From Blautia sp. (lineage in GTDB: Bacteria; Bacillota; Clostridia; Lachnospirales; Lachnospiraceae): a DNA stretch of 35,223 nucleotides. The stretch is from NCBI GenBank assembly GCA_017515325.1, contig JAFWGA010000061.1:1-35223 (forward strand), written 5' to 3'. How positions within the stretch are numbered: position 1 is the first letter of the stretch; each line of letters opens with the position of its first letter. The notes below the pieces were generated by a model that saw only the letters and a list, made by a program, of their open reading frames with translations, searched no databases and was not told the DNA's origin. This document shows, piece by piece, positions 8,757 through 16,140 of the stretch. The position numbers were made by a program, and so were the translations under genes.

Positions 8757-8829
8757 GCTGGAATAGCTCAGTCGGTAGAGCACTTCACTCGTAATGAAGG
8801 GGTCGAGAGTTCGAGTCTCTTTTCCAGCT
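8757..8829 (+). tRNA. tRNA-Thr, anticodon CGU
   Basis: A full cloverleaf can be drawn. The acceptor arm GCTGGAA pairs with TTCCAGC, the D arm contains AGCTCAGTCGGTAGAGC, the anticodon arm is CTTCA / TGAAG around the loop CTCGTAA, and the T loop is TTCGAGT. The anticodon in DNA letters is CGT, reading ACG threonine codons. CCA is not encoded. It has its own consensus promoter and terminator, so it is a single-gene unit. Confidence 0.95.
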
Positions 8830-8835
8830 TTTTCG

Positions 8836-8867
8836 ATACCTTCTCCTGCAGGAGAAGGTATTTTTTT
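8836..8867 (+). terminator. Intrinsic terminator of tRNA-Thr(CGU)
   Basis: An 11-bp perfect stem (ATACCTTCTCC / GGAGAAGGTAT) with a four-base TGCA loop is followed by seven T. Confidence 0.93.
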
Positions 8868-9022
8868 GCCGGAGCATAGTCAGGTGACATCTTCCTTTCG
8901 GCGCCCCTGACATGACATACCAATAAGGCGGAGGGAGGCACAGCCGACACTCTGCCCCCCTGCCTGAGCCGCGTGCCCATGTTAGTCAGAAAAACTCATG
9001 ACGCGGCTCGGGGATAGAAAAA
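8868..9022. repeat. Structured intergenic repeat, family 2, copy A
   Basis: Shares many blocks in the same order with 21592-21738: a 27-base block beginning GTCAGGTGACATC (8879-8905), a CCAATA box, GGCACAGCCG, a C-rich run, and the 9-bp stem GAGCCGCGT (8966-8974) / ACGCGGCTC (9001-9009), followed by GGGATA and an A-run. The loop of the stem differs between copies except for a TAGTC-GAAAAA core. It fills the space between two convergent tRNA genes. Function unknown; a structured RNA or a BIME-like element are possible. Confidence 0.75.
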
Positions 9023-9045
9023 GGGCAGCGCCAACCGCGCTGCCC
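9018..9045 (-). terminator. Intrinsic terminator of tRNA-Thr(GGU)
   Basis: On the minus strand a 9-bp perfect stem (GGGCAGCGC / GCGCTGCCC, loop five bases) is followed by five T. It lies 75 bases beyond the 3' end of the minus-strand tRNA. Confidence 0.88.
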
Positions 9046-9120
9046 TGCTTTGTTTGTAAGATAGAGGATAGATCGTAACCCAGCAGAATACTTTCAAATG
9101 ACTTCCAGACATAAAAATAA

Positions 9121-9193
9121 AGCTGCTGACGGGAATCGGACCCGTGACCTCCGCCTTACCAAGGCGACGCTCTACCGACTGAGCCACAGCAGC
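9121..9193 (-). tRNA. tRNA-Thr, anticodon GGU
   Basis: A cloverleaf is complete: acceptor GCTGCTG / CAGCAGC, D arm with GGCTCAGTCGGTAGAGC, anticodon stem TCGCC / GGCGG around TTGGTAA, and T loop GTCCGATTC. The anticodon in DNA letters is GGT, reading ACC and ACU threonine codons. CCA is not encoded. It faces the other tRNA-Thr gene. Confidence 0.95.
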
Positions 9194-9233
9194 TTATGAA
9201 GGAAAGAGAAAACTCTCTCGCTCACAAGACGGT

Positions 9234-9262
9234 ACTTTACCATAGCTCTTCCGGTTTGTCAA
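9234..9262 (-). promoter_or_regulatory. Sigma-A promoter for tRNA-Thr(GGU)
   Basis: On the minus strand TTGACA, 17 bases, TAAAGT. The position, about 35 bases upstream of the mature tRNA, is ideal. A minus-strand A/T-rich stretch lies just upstream and could act as an UP element. Confidence 0.9.
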
Positions 9263-9317
9263 CTGTTTTTTCTATTTTTCTTTTTTCTATTTTACGAAAG
9301 CGAGAGCACGATGGTGC

Positions 9318-10322
9318 CTATGCTTTAAAAGGGGCTGAACCGCAGTTTCCTGACAGTATCTCATAGCGCCGCCATATCTCCTCCGAGGAGATTATCCCGT
9401 CTGTCGCACCATATTGTTCCACACAGCAGGATGCCGACGCATTGCCCAGGCAGCCGCACTGCCGGAGGGAGAGCTTCATGGAAAGCCCCCAGAGAAAGCC
9501 TGCCGCGAAACAGTCTCCCGCTCCCGTGGTGTCTACGCAGGTCACATGGGGGAAGGCCGGCAGAACAAAGGTCCCCTCCCGAGTCCCCATCACGCAGCCT
9601 TTCCCACCGCATTTGATGACAGCGCAGGGAAGGCCGGCTCCGGTAAAGAGGGCAGCGTTCCTGACCGGATCCTCTTCACCTGTCAAAAGACAGGCTTCGT
9701 TATCGTTGGCGAAAAGAACATCAATATAGGCAAATAACGGAAGCAGATCCTTTAGCTTTTCCCCCTTCTTGGCTGATGTCATATCCACCGTCAGAATTCT
9801 GCCAGGCTTTTTTTTCACTTCCGCAAACACCTCTTCCATTGCCGCAATATCCAGACGGTAAGAGACAAACAGACTGGCAAAGCCAATAATATCCGCTGCC
9901 GTATCCAATTGCGGCAGAATAACCTCCTTTGAAAGAGTGCGCAGGCTGCTGCGAGGATTCGTCAGGAAATACCTCTGCGCATCTTCTCCTACCATTACGA
10001 TGTTCATCCCGGTCTGGAGGCCATCCTCCACCGATATTTTGCTGATGTCTACCTCATTCTGTTTGAGAAAGTTCAGAACATTGATCCCGGTCTGATCCCT
10101 TCCCACCTGGGAAATAAGCTCTACCTGATTTCCCAGACGCGACAGGCAGACAGCCTCATTCAGGGCATCTCCCCCAAAAGAAAACTTCATGAAATCCACC
10201 GGTTCGGAGCCGGTCTGAAATACCTTTTCACTGACCGGTCCGGCCAGGACGTCCACTATAGCCGCGCCTATCAGAGTGATCTCTGGATGAGGCTTCCTGT
10301 TCTTATTCTGTGTCTGATTCAT
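9318..10322 (-). CDS. PfkB/ribokinase-family carbohydrate kinase
   Basis: A 334-residue cytoplasmic kinase that would phosphorylate a sugar or nucleoside with ATP. The N-terminal substrate region shows FSFGGDALNEAVCLSRLG near residue 47, and the C-terminal family signature DTTGAGDCFAAGF near 265 carries the catalytic Asp and the anion hole. The substrate cannot be read from the sequence; ribokinase, fructokinase and KDG-kinase-like roles are all open. AAGGG precedes the start, which lies inside the end of the DUF3786 gene (20-base overlap), so the two are coupled. Confidence 0.9.
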   Translation of the reverse strand: MNQTQNKNRKPHPEITLIGAAIVDVLAGPVSEKVFQTGSEPVDFMKFSFGGDALNEAVCLSRLGNQVELISQVGRDQTGINVLNFLKQNEVDISKISVEDGLQTGMNIVMVGEDAQRYFLTNPRSSLRTLSKEVILPQLDTAADIIGFASLFVSYRLDIAAMEEVFAEVKKKPGRILTVDMTSAKKGEKLKDLLPLFAYIDVLFANDNEACLLTGEEDPVRNAALFTGAGLPCAVIKCGGKGCVMGTREGTFVLPAFPHVTCVDTTGAGDCFAAGFLWGLSMKLSLRQCGCLGNASASCCVEQYGATDGIISSEEIWRRYEILSGNCGSAPFKA

Positions 10323-10941
10323 ATTTCGTCCCTTCTGTCTGGTCGATCTCGATCAAACGCCTGAGGATATGCTGCATCACATACCATGTCGTCTCATAGT
10401 GAAGGTGCTGTGGGGTAGACTTATCCCAGAGAAAGGAAATACTGGCCGGAAACTCATCATCCCCCTCCCAGTACCGGAACCACACGGGAAAATGATCAAA
10501 GGCGGGAATAAGCCAGCTCACATCTCCCACCTTCATGGGCTGTCCCCCCAACCTGCGGCAGGCTTCATCAAGGGCTTTCGTCCTTCCGTCAAAGGGAGAC
10601 AATACCTGACCCAGCAGCTTGGTATCGGCAGGTCCTACGCCGGCCGCATTGGTGAGCTGTGTGAGAGTCACCCACTCCCCCGTTGCGTTGGGGGGCTTCT
10701 GTGAAAGGCAAATCATGTCCAGGATAGACAGAACCTCTGCATGGGAGGCCATCCTGTCCCCTTCATAGATCCGCCCGCTTCTGCGGTCGATCCGATAGTC
10801 CTTCCCGACAAAACGAATGAAGATAGACTCTTCATTGTGAAGCAGAGGCCAGCGAGCGAATATCTCTTCCTGGTCAAAGGTCAGGAAGCGCTCACTGGCC
10901 GCCACGCTCATCTTCTCATAATTGTCATCGTCAATACGCAT
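10303..10941 (-). CDS. DUF3786 domain-containing protein
   Basis: A 212-residue soluble protein. The features I associate with DUF3786 are the GEWVTLTQL segment near residue 86 and the C-terminal FRYWEGDDEFPASISFLWD region near 155-173. The family is found in anaerobes and has no established function. GGGAGAAG precedes the ATG. Overlap with the PfkB gene makes a functional link plausible, but nothing here shows what it is. Its leader holds a diverged copy of hairpin repeat family 1. Confidence 0.78.
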   Translation of the reverse strand: MRIDDDNYEKMSVAASERFLTFDQEEIFARWPLLHNEESIFIRFVGKDYRIDRRSGRIYEGDRMASHAEVLSILDMICLSQKPPNATGEWVTLTQLTNAAGVGPADTKLLGQVLSPFDGRTKALDEACRRLGGQPMKVGDVSWLIPAFDHFPVWFRYWEGDDEFPASISFLWDKSTPQHLHYETTWYVMQHILRRLIEIDQTEGTKYESDTE

Positions 10942-11008
10942 GTCACTTCTCCCTTAATGAGTTTGTGCCCGTTGGCTCGCAGCTATTGCAAACGACAAAG
11001 TACCCTTA

Positions 11009-11065
11009 TAGTAAACGAACAAAATGCCTGCATTTTGATTCGTTACTGCGGCGGATTTGCACCGC
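11009..11065. repeat. Hairpin repeat family 1, copy 1 (diverged)
   Basis: Begins ATAGTAAACGAAC and contains a perfect 8-bp stem CAAAATGC / GCATTTTG with a two-base gap, flanked by GTAAACGA and TTCGTTAC arms. The following GGCGG / CCGCC hairpin (from 11050) matches the second hairpin of copies 2 and 3 at 13 of 18 aligned positions. It lies between apeB and the DUF3786 gene, in the leader of the latter. Confidence 0.75.
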
Positions 11066-11118
11066 CCCTGACTGTCCGTCTTCGGCAGCAGACATCCCGC
11101 ACATTACCGTAACCGGGA

Positions 11119-12513
11119 TCATACATCTGCCAGGAATGCTCGGTAGCCTTTATAAGCCTCATAGATATCCGCCTTGCTGGTGACCTCCCAGGGAGCATGC
11201 ATGGAGAGAACGGCGACACCGCTGTCAATTACCTCCATGCCATATAAAGCGGCGATATAGGCGATTGTTCCGCCGCCGCCTTCATCAACCTTTCCCAGCT
11301 CAGCCGTCTGGAAGCATACCTTATTGTCGTCAAGGATACGGCGAATGCGGGCCACATATTCCGCGTTGGCATCATTGGAGCCGGATTTTCCACGGGAACC
11401 GGTAAATTTATTAAGAACCAGCCCTCTTCCCAGATAAGCCGCGTTCTTCTTCTCAAAAACGTTGGCATAAGCCGGATCGAAGCCGGCGCTGACATCAGAG
11501 GAAAGCATACGGCTGTTTGCCAGCATCAGTCTGAAATTCGTCTGCGAAAACTGTCCCATGGCGCACAGAAGGTCTGCAGTAGCATTTTCAAAGAATCGGG
11601 AGCTCATACCGGTGGCTCCCACACTGCCGATCTCCTCCTTGTCCACCAGCAGGCAGCAGGAGGTTCTCTCTGCCGGCTCAGACTCCATCAGGGCCAGGAA
11701 AGAGGTAAAAGCACAGACCCTGTCATCCTGCCCGTAAGCCGCGATCATGCTGCGGTCCAGACCACATTCCCGGGCCTGGCCGGCAGGCACGATCTCAAGC
11801 TCAGCAGAGAGGAAATCCTCCTCCTCCATTTCGTACTTTTCCTTTAACAGACGAAGAATGTTCTCCTTCACTGCTTCTTTTTTCTGTTTTTCCTCATCCT
11901 CTAAGGGAAGCGGCCTGCTGCCGACCAGAATATCCAGGTTCTCTCCTTCCACCACCTCAGAGGCTTTCTTCTGAAGCTGCTTCGCGGACAGGTGGATCAA
12001 AAGATCCGTGATATACACCACGGGATCGGATGGATTCTCTCCGATACAGATATCCAGGACAGATCCGTCCTTCTTTGCCACAACTCCATGAATGGCCAGG
12101 GGCAGAGCAACCCACTGGTACTTTTTGACACCACCATAATAATGCGTATCCAGAAAAGCCAGATCAGCCTCCTCATAAAGAGGGTTCTGCTTGATATCCA
12201 GACGAGGAGAATCAATATGGGCACAAAGGATCTGCATGCCTTCCTGAACTGCCTTCGTCCCGATTCTGAAAAGGGCAATGGTTTTCTTCATTCCGACTGC
12301 ATAGACCTTATCTCCAGGTTTAAGCGTCCTGCCTTCCCTCAGGATATCCCGAAGGTCCTCATAGCCATACGTTCTGGCCTGGCTGGTCAGCTCTTTCACG
12401 CATTCTCTCTCTGTTTTCCCTGCATCCAGGAAATGCCGGTACAGGCCGCTGACTCGATCGATCTGTTTTTCATCCTCCTCCTGACAGCTAAGCCATGCAT
12501 TAGGACGTTCCAT
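11119..12513 (-). CDS. apeB: M18 family aminopeptidase
   Basis: A 464-residue dinuclear zinc aminopeptidase of the aspartyl aminopeptidase family, acting on N-terminal residues in the cytoplasm. The metal and catalytic positions are all in place: AHIDSPR near residue 96, YGQDDR near 256, the VDKEEIGS glutamates near 287, SSDVSAG near 336 and the terminal histidine in SMHAPWE near 437. GGAGGAG precedes the ATG. A good promoter lies about 200 bases upstream, so the transcript has a long leader that includes hairpin repeat copy 2. Clostridial genomes often carry more than one M18 paralogue; which one this is I cannot say. Confidence 0.95.
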   Translation of the reverse strand: MERPNAWLSCQEEDEKQIDRVSGLYRHFLDAGKTERECVKELTSQARTYGYEDLRDILREGRTLKPGDKVYAVGMKKTIALFRIGTKAVQEGMQILCAHIDSPRLDIKQNPLYEEADLAFLDTHYYGGVKKYQWVALPLAIHGVVAKKDGSVLDICIGENPSDPVVYITDLLIHLSAKQLQKKASEVVEGENLDILVGSRPLPLEDEEKQKKEAVKENILRLLKEKYEMEEEDFLSAELEIVPAGQARECGLDRSMIAAYGQDDRVCAFTSFLALMESEPAERTSCCLLVDKEEIGSVGATGMSSRFFENATADLLCAMGQFSQTNFRLMLANSRMLSSDVSAGFDPAYANVFEKKNAAYLGRGLVLNKFTGSRGKSGSNDANAEYVARIRRILDDNKVCFQTAELGKVDEGGGGTIAYIAALYGMEVIDSGVAVLSMHAPWEVTSKADIYEAYKGYRAFLADV

Positions 12514-12541
12514 ATTTTCTCCTCCTCTATCAACTTATGCT

Positions 12542-12597
12542 GCAACTGTTCCGGTCAGCTGCCCGCAGCAAGTGTGAGCTTCCGGCCGAACGGTTGC
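12542..12597 (-). repeat. Long imperfect stem in the apeB leader
   Basis: GCAACTGTTCCGG (12542-12554) pairs with CCGGCCGAACGGTTGC (12582-12597), with one G-T wobble and a three-base bulge. There is no T-run. It lies between repeat copy 2 and the apeB ribosome binding site. Confidence 0.5.
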
Positions 12598-12611
12598 GCT
12601 GCTTTCAATCA

Positions 12612-12713
12612 GTTATAGTAAACGGACAAGATACCTGCATTTTGATTCGTTTACTGCGCCGAATTTACGTCGCTGTAAGCGGCATGATTCCGCGGTAAAT
12701 TCGTGCGCATCCT
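12612..12713. repeat. Hairpin repeat family 1, copy 2
   Basis: Two adjacent hairpins. The first runs from GTAAACG (12618) to CGTTTAC (12654). The second has outer arms GCGCCGAATTTAC (12656-12668) and GTAAATTCGTGCGC (12695-12708) and an inner CGCTGTAAGCG loop. The arrangement is almost the same at 19324-19413. Read on the minus strand it starts at the predicted transcription start of apeB and fills the first 100 bases of that leader. Confidence 0.88.
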
Positions 12714-12715
12714 AT

Positions 12716-12745
12716 ATTATACGTCATCTCTTTTCTCTTTTTCAA
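12716..12745 (-). promoter_or_regulatory. apeB promoter
   Basis: On the minus strand TTGAAA, 18 bases, TATAAT. The expected start, near 12709, coincides with the outer edge of hairpin repeat copy 2, so the RNA would begin with GCGCACGAA. Confidence 0.75.
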
Positions 12746-12790
12746 TCCTTTCTATCCGTCCTTGTACAAAAAAGCAAAAACCGAAACCAT

Positions 12791-13651
12791 TTATGGCTGA
12801 GCCGCTATAACCAGGGTCTTATATTTCTTCTGCCAGATGGCAATCTGCCGGTCTGTGATCTTCATGATAGCGTCAAAAATATACTCATATGCCAGTGGGC
12901 AGCTTTCCACCAGAGTGGACGGGCAAAAAGCGTAATCCCTTGCTGCTGCAGCAAAAAAGGTGGAACTGTTCTGACGGGCAAAGAAGGGATTTTTCCCTTT
13001 ATACTTTCCCTTCTCCTGCGCATAGATCTGTTTAAACTCCTTTGAAGTTGCTGCATTTCCTGCCATCTGAGAAATAAAATACCCCATCATAAAGCAGAGA
13101 TCATCCACCCCTGCTCCCGGCGTAAAAACAATCTTCCGGTTTTGCGAGTCATACTTCAGCTCACAGCCCATATGCCTGAGGTCCAGTTCAAAGATAAAAC
13201 CCAATGCGTCCCACGCCCTTTTTACCGGGGCTTCGAACAGAGCAAACACCTCCCTCTGGATCGCCTGGGAGGAAAGGGAGAAGGTATACTTTTTTACCCT
13301 CGTGACAATGGTTTTCCTGGTTTTCTTTGTTTTCCCTTTTGTAAAGGTATCCGTCACTCTTGTGCGCTTTGTTCCCGTATACTTCCCTGTAATGATCCCT
13401 TCGGCAAAAGAATCCTTGCCGGAAATCTTCTCTGTTTTATCCAGAACGCTTACCGTCCTGGAGGATACAGCCCTGGGGCAGGTGAGCACGGCTGTATCTG
13501 ACTGGGATGATGTCATAGTAATGCCACCAGGAGCAGATGACTGAGTGGCAGCGGCCCAGACCTGGTCTGCACTTCCCTGCAGCAGAATACATGCCATCAA
13601 TAATGCAATAAAAGATCTGACAGATTTCTCTGTTCCCACATTTTTCTTCAT
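12791..13651 (-). CDS. Secreted protein resembling a metallopeptidase that has lost its zinc ligands
   Basis: From the ATG at 13651 (GGAGG six bases before it) the protein has 286 residues. A clear signal peptide (about 1-30: charged start, hydrophobic FIALLMACILL, cleavage after VWA-A) implies export. A Lys/Thr/Arg-rich stretch (about 95-125) follows. The C-terminal half resembles secreted gluzincin-type peptidases: KYDSQNRKIVF, a helix where HExxH would be expected (FMMGYFISQ, about 186-195), an EFKQIYAQEKGKY segment, and FFAAAARDY followed by CPLAYEYIFD. In active relatives the second helix carries ExFAEAF. Here the histidines and glutamates are absent. The peptidase relation is inference from pattern, not a search. 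A longer in-frame start exists at 13981 but lacks a signal peptide and crosses the terminator. Confidence 0.6.
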   Translation of the reverse strand: MKKNVGTEKSVRSFIALLMACILLQGSADQVWAAATQSSAPGGITMTSSQSDTAVLTCPRAVSSRTVSVLDKTEKISGKDSFAEGIITGKYTGTKRTRVTDTFTKGKTKKTRKTIVTRVKKYTFSLSSQAIQREVFALFEAPVKRAWDALGFIFELDLRHMGCELKYDSQNRKIVFTPGAGVDDLCFMMGYFISQMAGNAATSKEFKQIYAQEKGKYKGKNPFFARQNSSTFFAAAARDYAFCPSTLVESCPLAYEYIFDAIMKITDRQIAIWQKKYKTLVIAAQP

Positions 13652-13811
13652 TTTCGTCCTCCTGTCTCTAACTGTCCTTGGTTTTTGGTAAACACGGCGA
13701 AAACAGGATACCATCGCATCTGTTTCCAGGGGATAAGGCAATGATAGCATATTCCCTCTGACAGATGCTGTCGCTTGGTGTCGTTCCGAAATATTTTCTT
13801 TTTGTGATAAA
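13652..13811. other. Spacer upstream of the secreted-protein gene
   Basis: No gene is supported. It should hold the promoter of the minus-strand secreted-protein gene; a TATCAT box is seen on the minus strand without a convincing -35. Confidence 0.4.
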
Positions 13812-13859
13812 AAGAAAATGTGCAGGATGTCATGGTCCATGGCTGCCGACATCCTGCAC
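13812..13859 (-). terminator. Intrinsic terminator of the SpoIIE-type phosphatase operon
   Basis: A perfect 12-bp stem (GTGCAGGATGTC at 13820-13831, GACATCCTGCAC at 13848-13859) is followed on the minus strand by ATTTTCTTTTT. The inner loop can form a further small CCATGG-type pairing. It closes the operon that starts with tetR. Confidence 0.85.
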
Positions 13860-13907
13860 ACTTTTATTCTTCCCACTCCCCCAACTACCGCATCAGGGAT
13901 CAGGAAA

Positions 13908-15761
13908 TCACCTGTCACCAAGATACTGAAAATACAGCATCGTCGTATCATCGAACTGGGGAACATCCCCACAGTAAGCATCGATCTCCTCTTTCATTCG
14001 CTCCAGAAGCTCTTCTGGCTCTGCGCTGGTATTCCGGTTCAGCACCTGCAGCATCCTGTCTGTGCCAAATTGCTGGTTATCTTTATTGACAGCTTCCGGA
14101 ACGCCATCCGTATAAACAAACAGTCTGTCACCAGGATTCATCCTGAATTTGCGGTCCTGGAACTGAAGTCCTGGCAGGATGCCAATCATCGGGTCATGAC
14201 TGTACCTGATCAGTTTATAGGAGTCATCAGCCTTGCAGACAGCCGGATGCTCGTGCCCTGCATTAACGGTTACTCCTTCCCCGGTCTTAAGATTTATCAG
14301 GGCAAACCATACTGTCACGAAATATCCTGATTCATTTCTCTCACATAGCTGGTCATTTACATGGGTGATGATCTCCACTGGGCTCTCACCCATCTTCGCG
14401 TGATCCTTGATCAGCGTTTTCGTAACCATCATGAACAGGGCCGCCGGTACACCCTTGTCAGAAACATCACCTATGACCAGAGCCAGCTGATCCTGTCCGA
14501 CAAAGAAAAAGTCATAGAAGTCCCCCCCCACCTCTCTGGCGGGAGTCATTGTGGCGTACAGATCAAATTCCCTTCTCTCCGAAAAGGTCGAAAAATCCTT
14601 CGGCAGCACCTGCGACTGGATCTGTGCCGCGATATTCAGTTCAGCCTCGTATCTCTCCTTTTGGGATGTTACTGTCCTGATCTGTTCCACGTAATCGTCG
14701 ATTTCAGTGGTAAGATCCCTGAAGTCCTCCGCCAGCTGACCAACTTCATTCTCACGAACTGCCATCGCCCTCTTCTTTCCGGACAGGATCTGGGACATAT
14801 CCTGTCTGGCGGCAGCTCCGTCTCTTGTCTTTGTATACTTTCGGATACTGTCGAGAATTTTCTTCAGGGGATGGATGACATAAAAAAGCAGATGACACAT
14901 CACCAGCTCCAGCAGCAGGAACTGATACCCGGCGTCAAGCAGGGTGCTTTTAAGGGCATCCGTGCGAATCCGGGACTTCAGATTCTTCATGTTATAGGTT
15001 ACTCCGGCAAGATATGCCTGGTCTCCCATCACTTCCAGGCATTCGTAGTAGTCCAGGTAATCACCAGCCATCGTGAGTTCTTCTCCGAAGACAGTCCCGG
15101 AATCCGATTGTTCTTTCCCTGACGCCTCTACAGCCTCCCGCATACTGGAGGCCGTACTCTTGTCCTCCAGGACAGATACCGTAACCCCAAGAGTATAAAC
15201 ATCTTCATAGCTTGTCCCTCTCGTGGAATCCGGGTCTGCCGCGCTCATCAGGAAGCATTGTTTCTCATAGGGCTGATCCGTTTTTTCCGTATCGGTCACA
15301 ACCAGGAAGAGATAATCGCATCCCAGATTCCGCTTAATTTCATTGATACGGGTAAGGATCCAGGAGTAGGCAATCTCTGCGTACAGCTTTTGGTCCTGCA
15401 CGGACATTGCTTCGATCTCATCCTGACTCAGGTAATGGAGGGAAAGCTCCGGGTGACGGGCACTGAACTGCATTTGTTTTTGCTCGGTAAGGGTACCGCT
15501 GCCAAAATCAGCATCATACTCCACATCAATCCTGTCTGCATTTGCATACCAGTATTCCAGCAGCCACTGATAGGCAGGGTATTCCTTTATGGCAGAGATC
15601 ATCTCCAGCGCAGCTGCCTCTGCGCTGTTACCGGTAGTGGTCCTGACTGCATTTTCCGACACTTTCCGCTGTGAAAAATTGGTGATGACACCAGCCGTAA
15701 ATATCCCGATCATCATCAAGAGACTGATCTGGGTGTAAATGCCCCTTTTTTTCTGTTTCAT
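13908..15761 (-). CDS. Membrane-bound PP2C/SpoIIE-type serine phosphatase with extracellular sensor
   Basis: From the ATG at 15761 the protein has 617 residues. The first transmembrane helix is at about 8-28, then an extracellular region of about 240 residues, a second helix near 275-295, a HAMP-like linker with HPLKKILDSI, a coiled coil, and the C-terminal phosphatase. In that domain the motifs are AREVGGDFYDFF, GDVSDKGVPAALFM, NAGHEHPA and YTDGVPEAVN, which carry the metal-binding Asp residues. Such RsbU-like enzymes dephosphorylate anti-sigma-factor antagonists or other Ser/Thr phosphoproteins. No anti-sigma partner is adjacent. GGGAGG precedes the start at long spacing; an in-frame ATG at 15809 is an alternative. 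It is the last gene of the TetR-controlled operon. Confidence 0.9.
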   Translation of the reverse strand: MKQKKRGIYTQISLLMMIGIFTAGVITNFSQRKVSENAVRTTTGNSAEAAALEMISAIKEYPAYQWLLEYWYANADRIDVEYDADFGSGTLTEQKQMQFSARHPELSLHYLSQDEIEAMSVQDQKLYAEIAYSWILTRINEIKRNLGCDYLFLVVTDTEKTDQPYEKQCFLMSAADPDSTRGTSYEDVYTLGVTVSVLEDKSTASSMREAVEASGKEQSDSGTVFGEELTMAGDYLDYYECLEVMGDQAYLAGVTYNMKNLKSRIRTDALKSTLLDAGYQFLLLELVMCHLLFYVIHPLKKILDSIRKYTKTRDGAAARQDMSQILSGKKRAMAVRENEVGQLAEDFRDLTTEIDDYVEQIRTVTSQKERYEAELNIAAQIQSQVLPKDFSTFSERREFDLYATMTPAREVGGDFYDFFFVGQDQLALVIGDVSDKGVPAALFMMVTKTLIKDHAKMGESPVEIITHVNDQLCERNESGYFVTVWFALINLKTGEGVTVNAGHEHPAVCKADDSYKLIRYSHDPMIGILPGLQFQDRKFRMNPGDRLFVYTDGVPEAVNKDNQQFGTDRMLQVLNRNTSAEPEELLERMKEEIDAYCGDVPQFDDTTMLYFQYLGDR

Positions 15762-15825
15762 GATAGCTTTGATCCTCCCTGAAAAAATGATCGCGATAAT
15801 CAAAATCATTCCTTCCCCGCAGCAT

Positions 15826-16140
15826 TTACCGCCCTTTGGAAGTCATATCTGTCGTCCTGGCTTTCTTAATCCCCAGACAGGTAAGAGGAAGGCGGCTCGA
15901 GGATAAAAAAACATCCATCAGGAAAAGCAGAGGGTTGATATAATGGATCATTGCCTTATTGCTGCCGGTAAATTCCAGTATCTTCAGGACGGAAAGAACG
16001 AGGAAAACGAACCCTAAGCTCTTCCCCAGCATGGGGATATACGGCACCGGAACCAAAAACAGGGTCAACCCTGTAAACATAAGGAGAATGATCATCAGGA
16101 GCATTTTCCTTTTAAACCTGTCCAGAGTATTAAACAGCAT
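15826..16140 (-). CDS. Small membrane protein of unknown function
   Basis: 104 residues with three hydrophobic segments (about 13-31, 34-55 and 62-78) and a basic C-terminal tail. I do not recognise the family. Its ATG follows the dehydrogenase stop with no gap, and AAGGGAG lies just upstream, so it is translated from the same message. The phosphatase follows closely. It may be a membrane partner of the phosphatase; this is a guess from position only. Confidence 0.75.
   Translation of the reverse strand: MLFNTLDRFKRKMLLMIILLMFTGLTLFLVPVPYIPMLGKSLGFVFLVLSVLKILEFTGSNKAMIHYINPLLFLMDVFLSSSRLPLTCLGIKKARTTDMTSKGR

Noticed and set aside
11041-11100. Cobalamin-type riboswitch suggested by a GGTGCAAATCC-like stretch on the minus strand
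   Set aside because: Only a short hairpin is present; the other conserved blocks of the riboswitch are missing and the stretch aligns with hairpin repeat family 1.
13651-13981. Longer start for the secreted protein
   Set aside because: The extension would cross the phosphatase operon terminator and hide the signal peptide; the ATG at 13651 has an ideal ribosome site.
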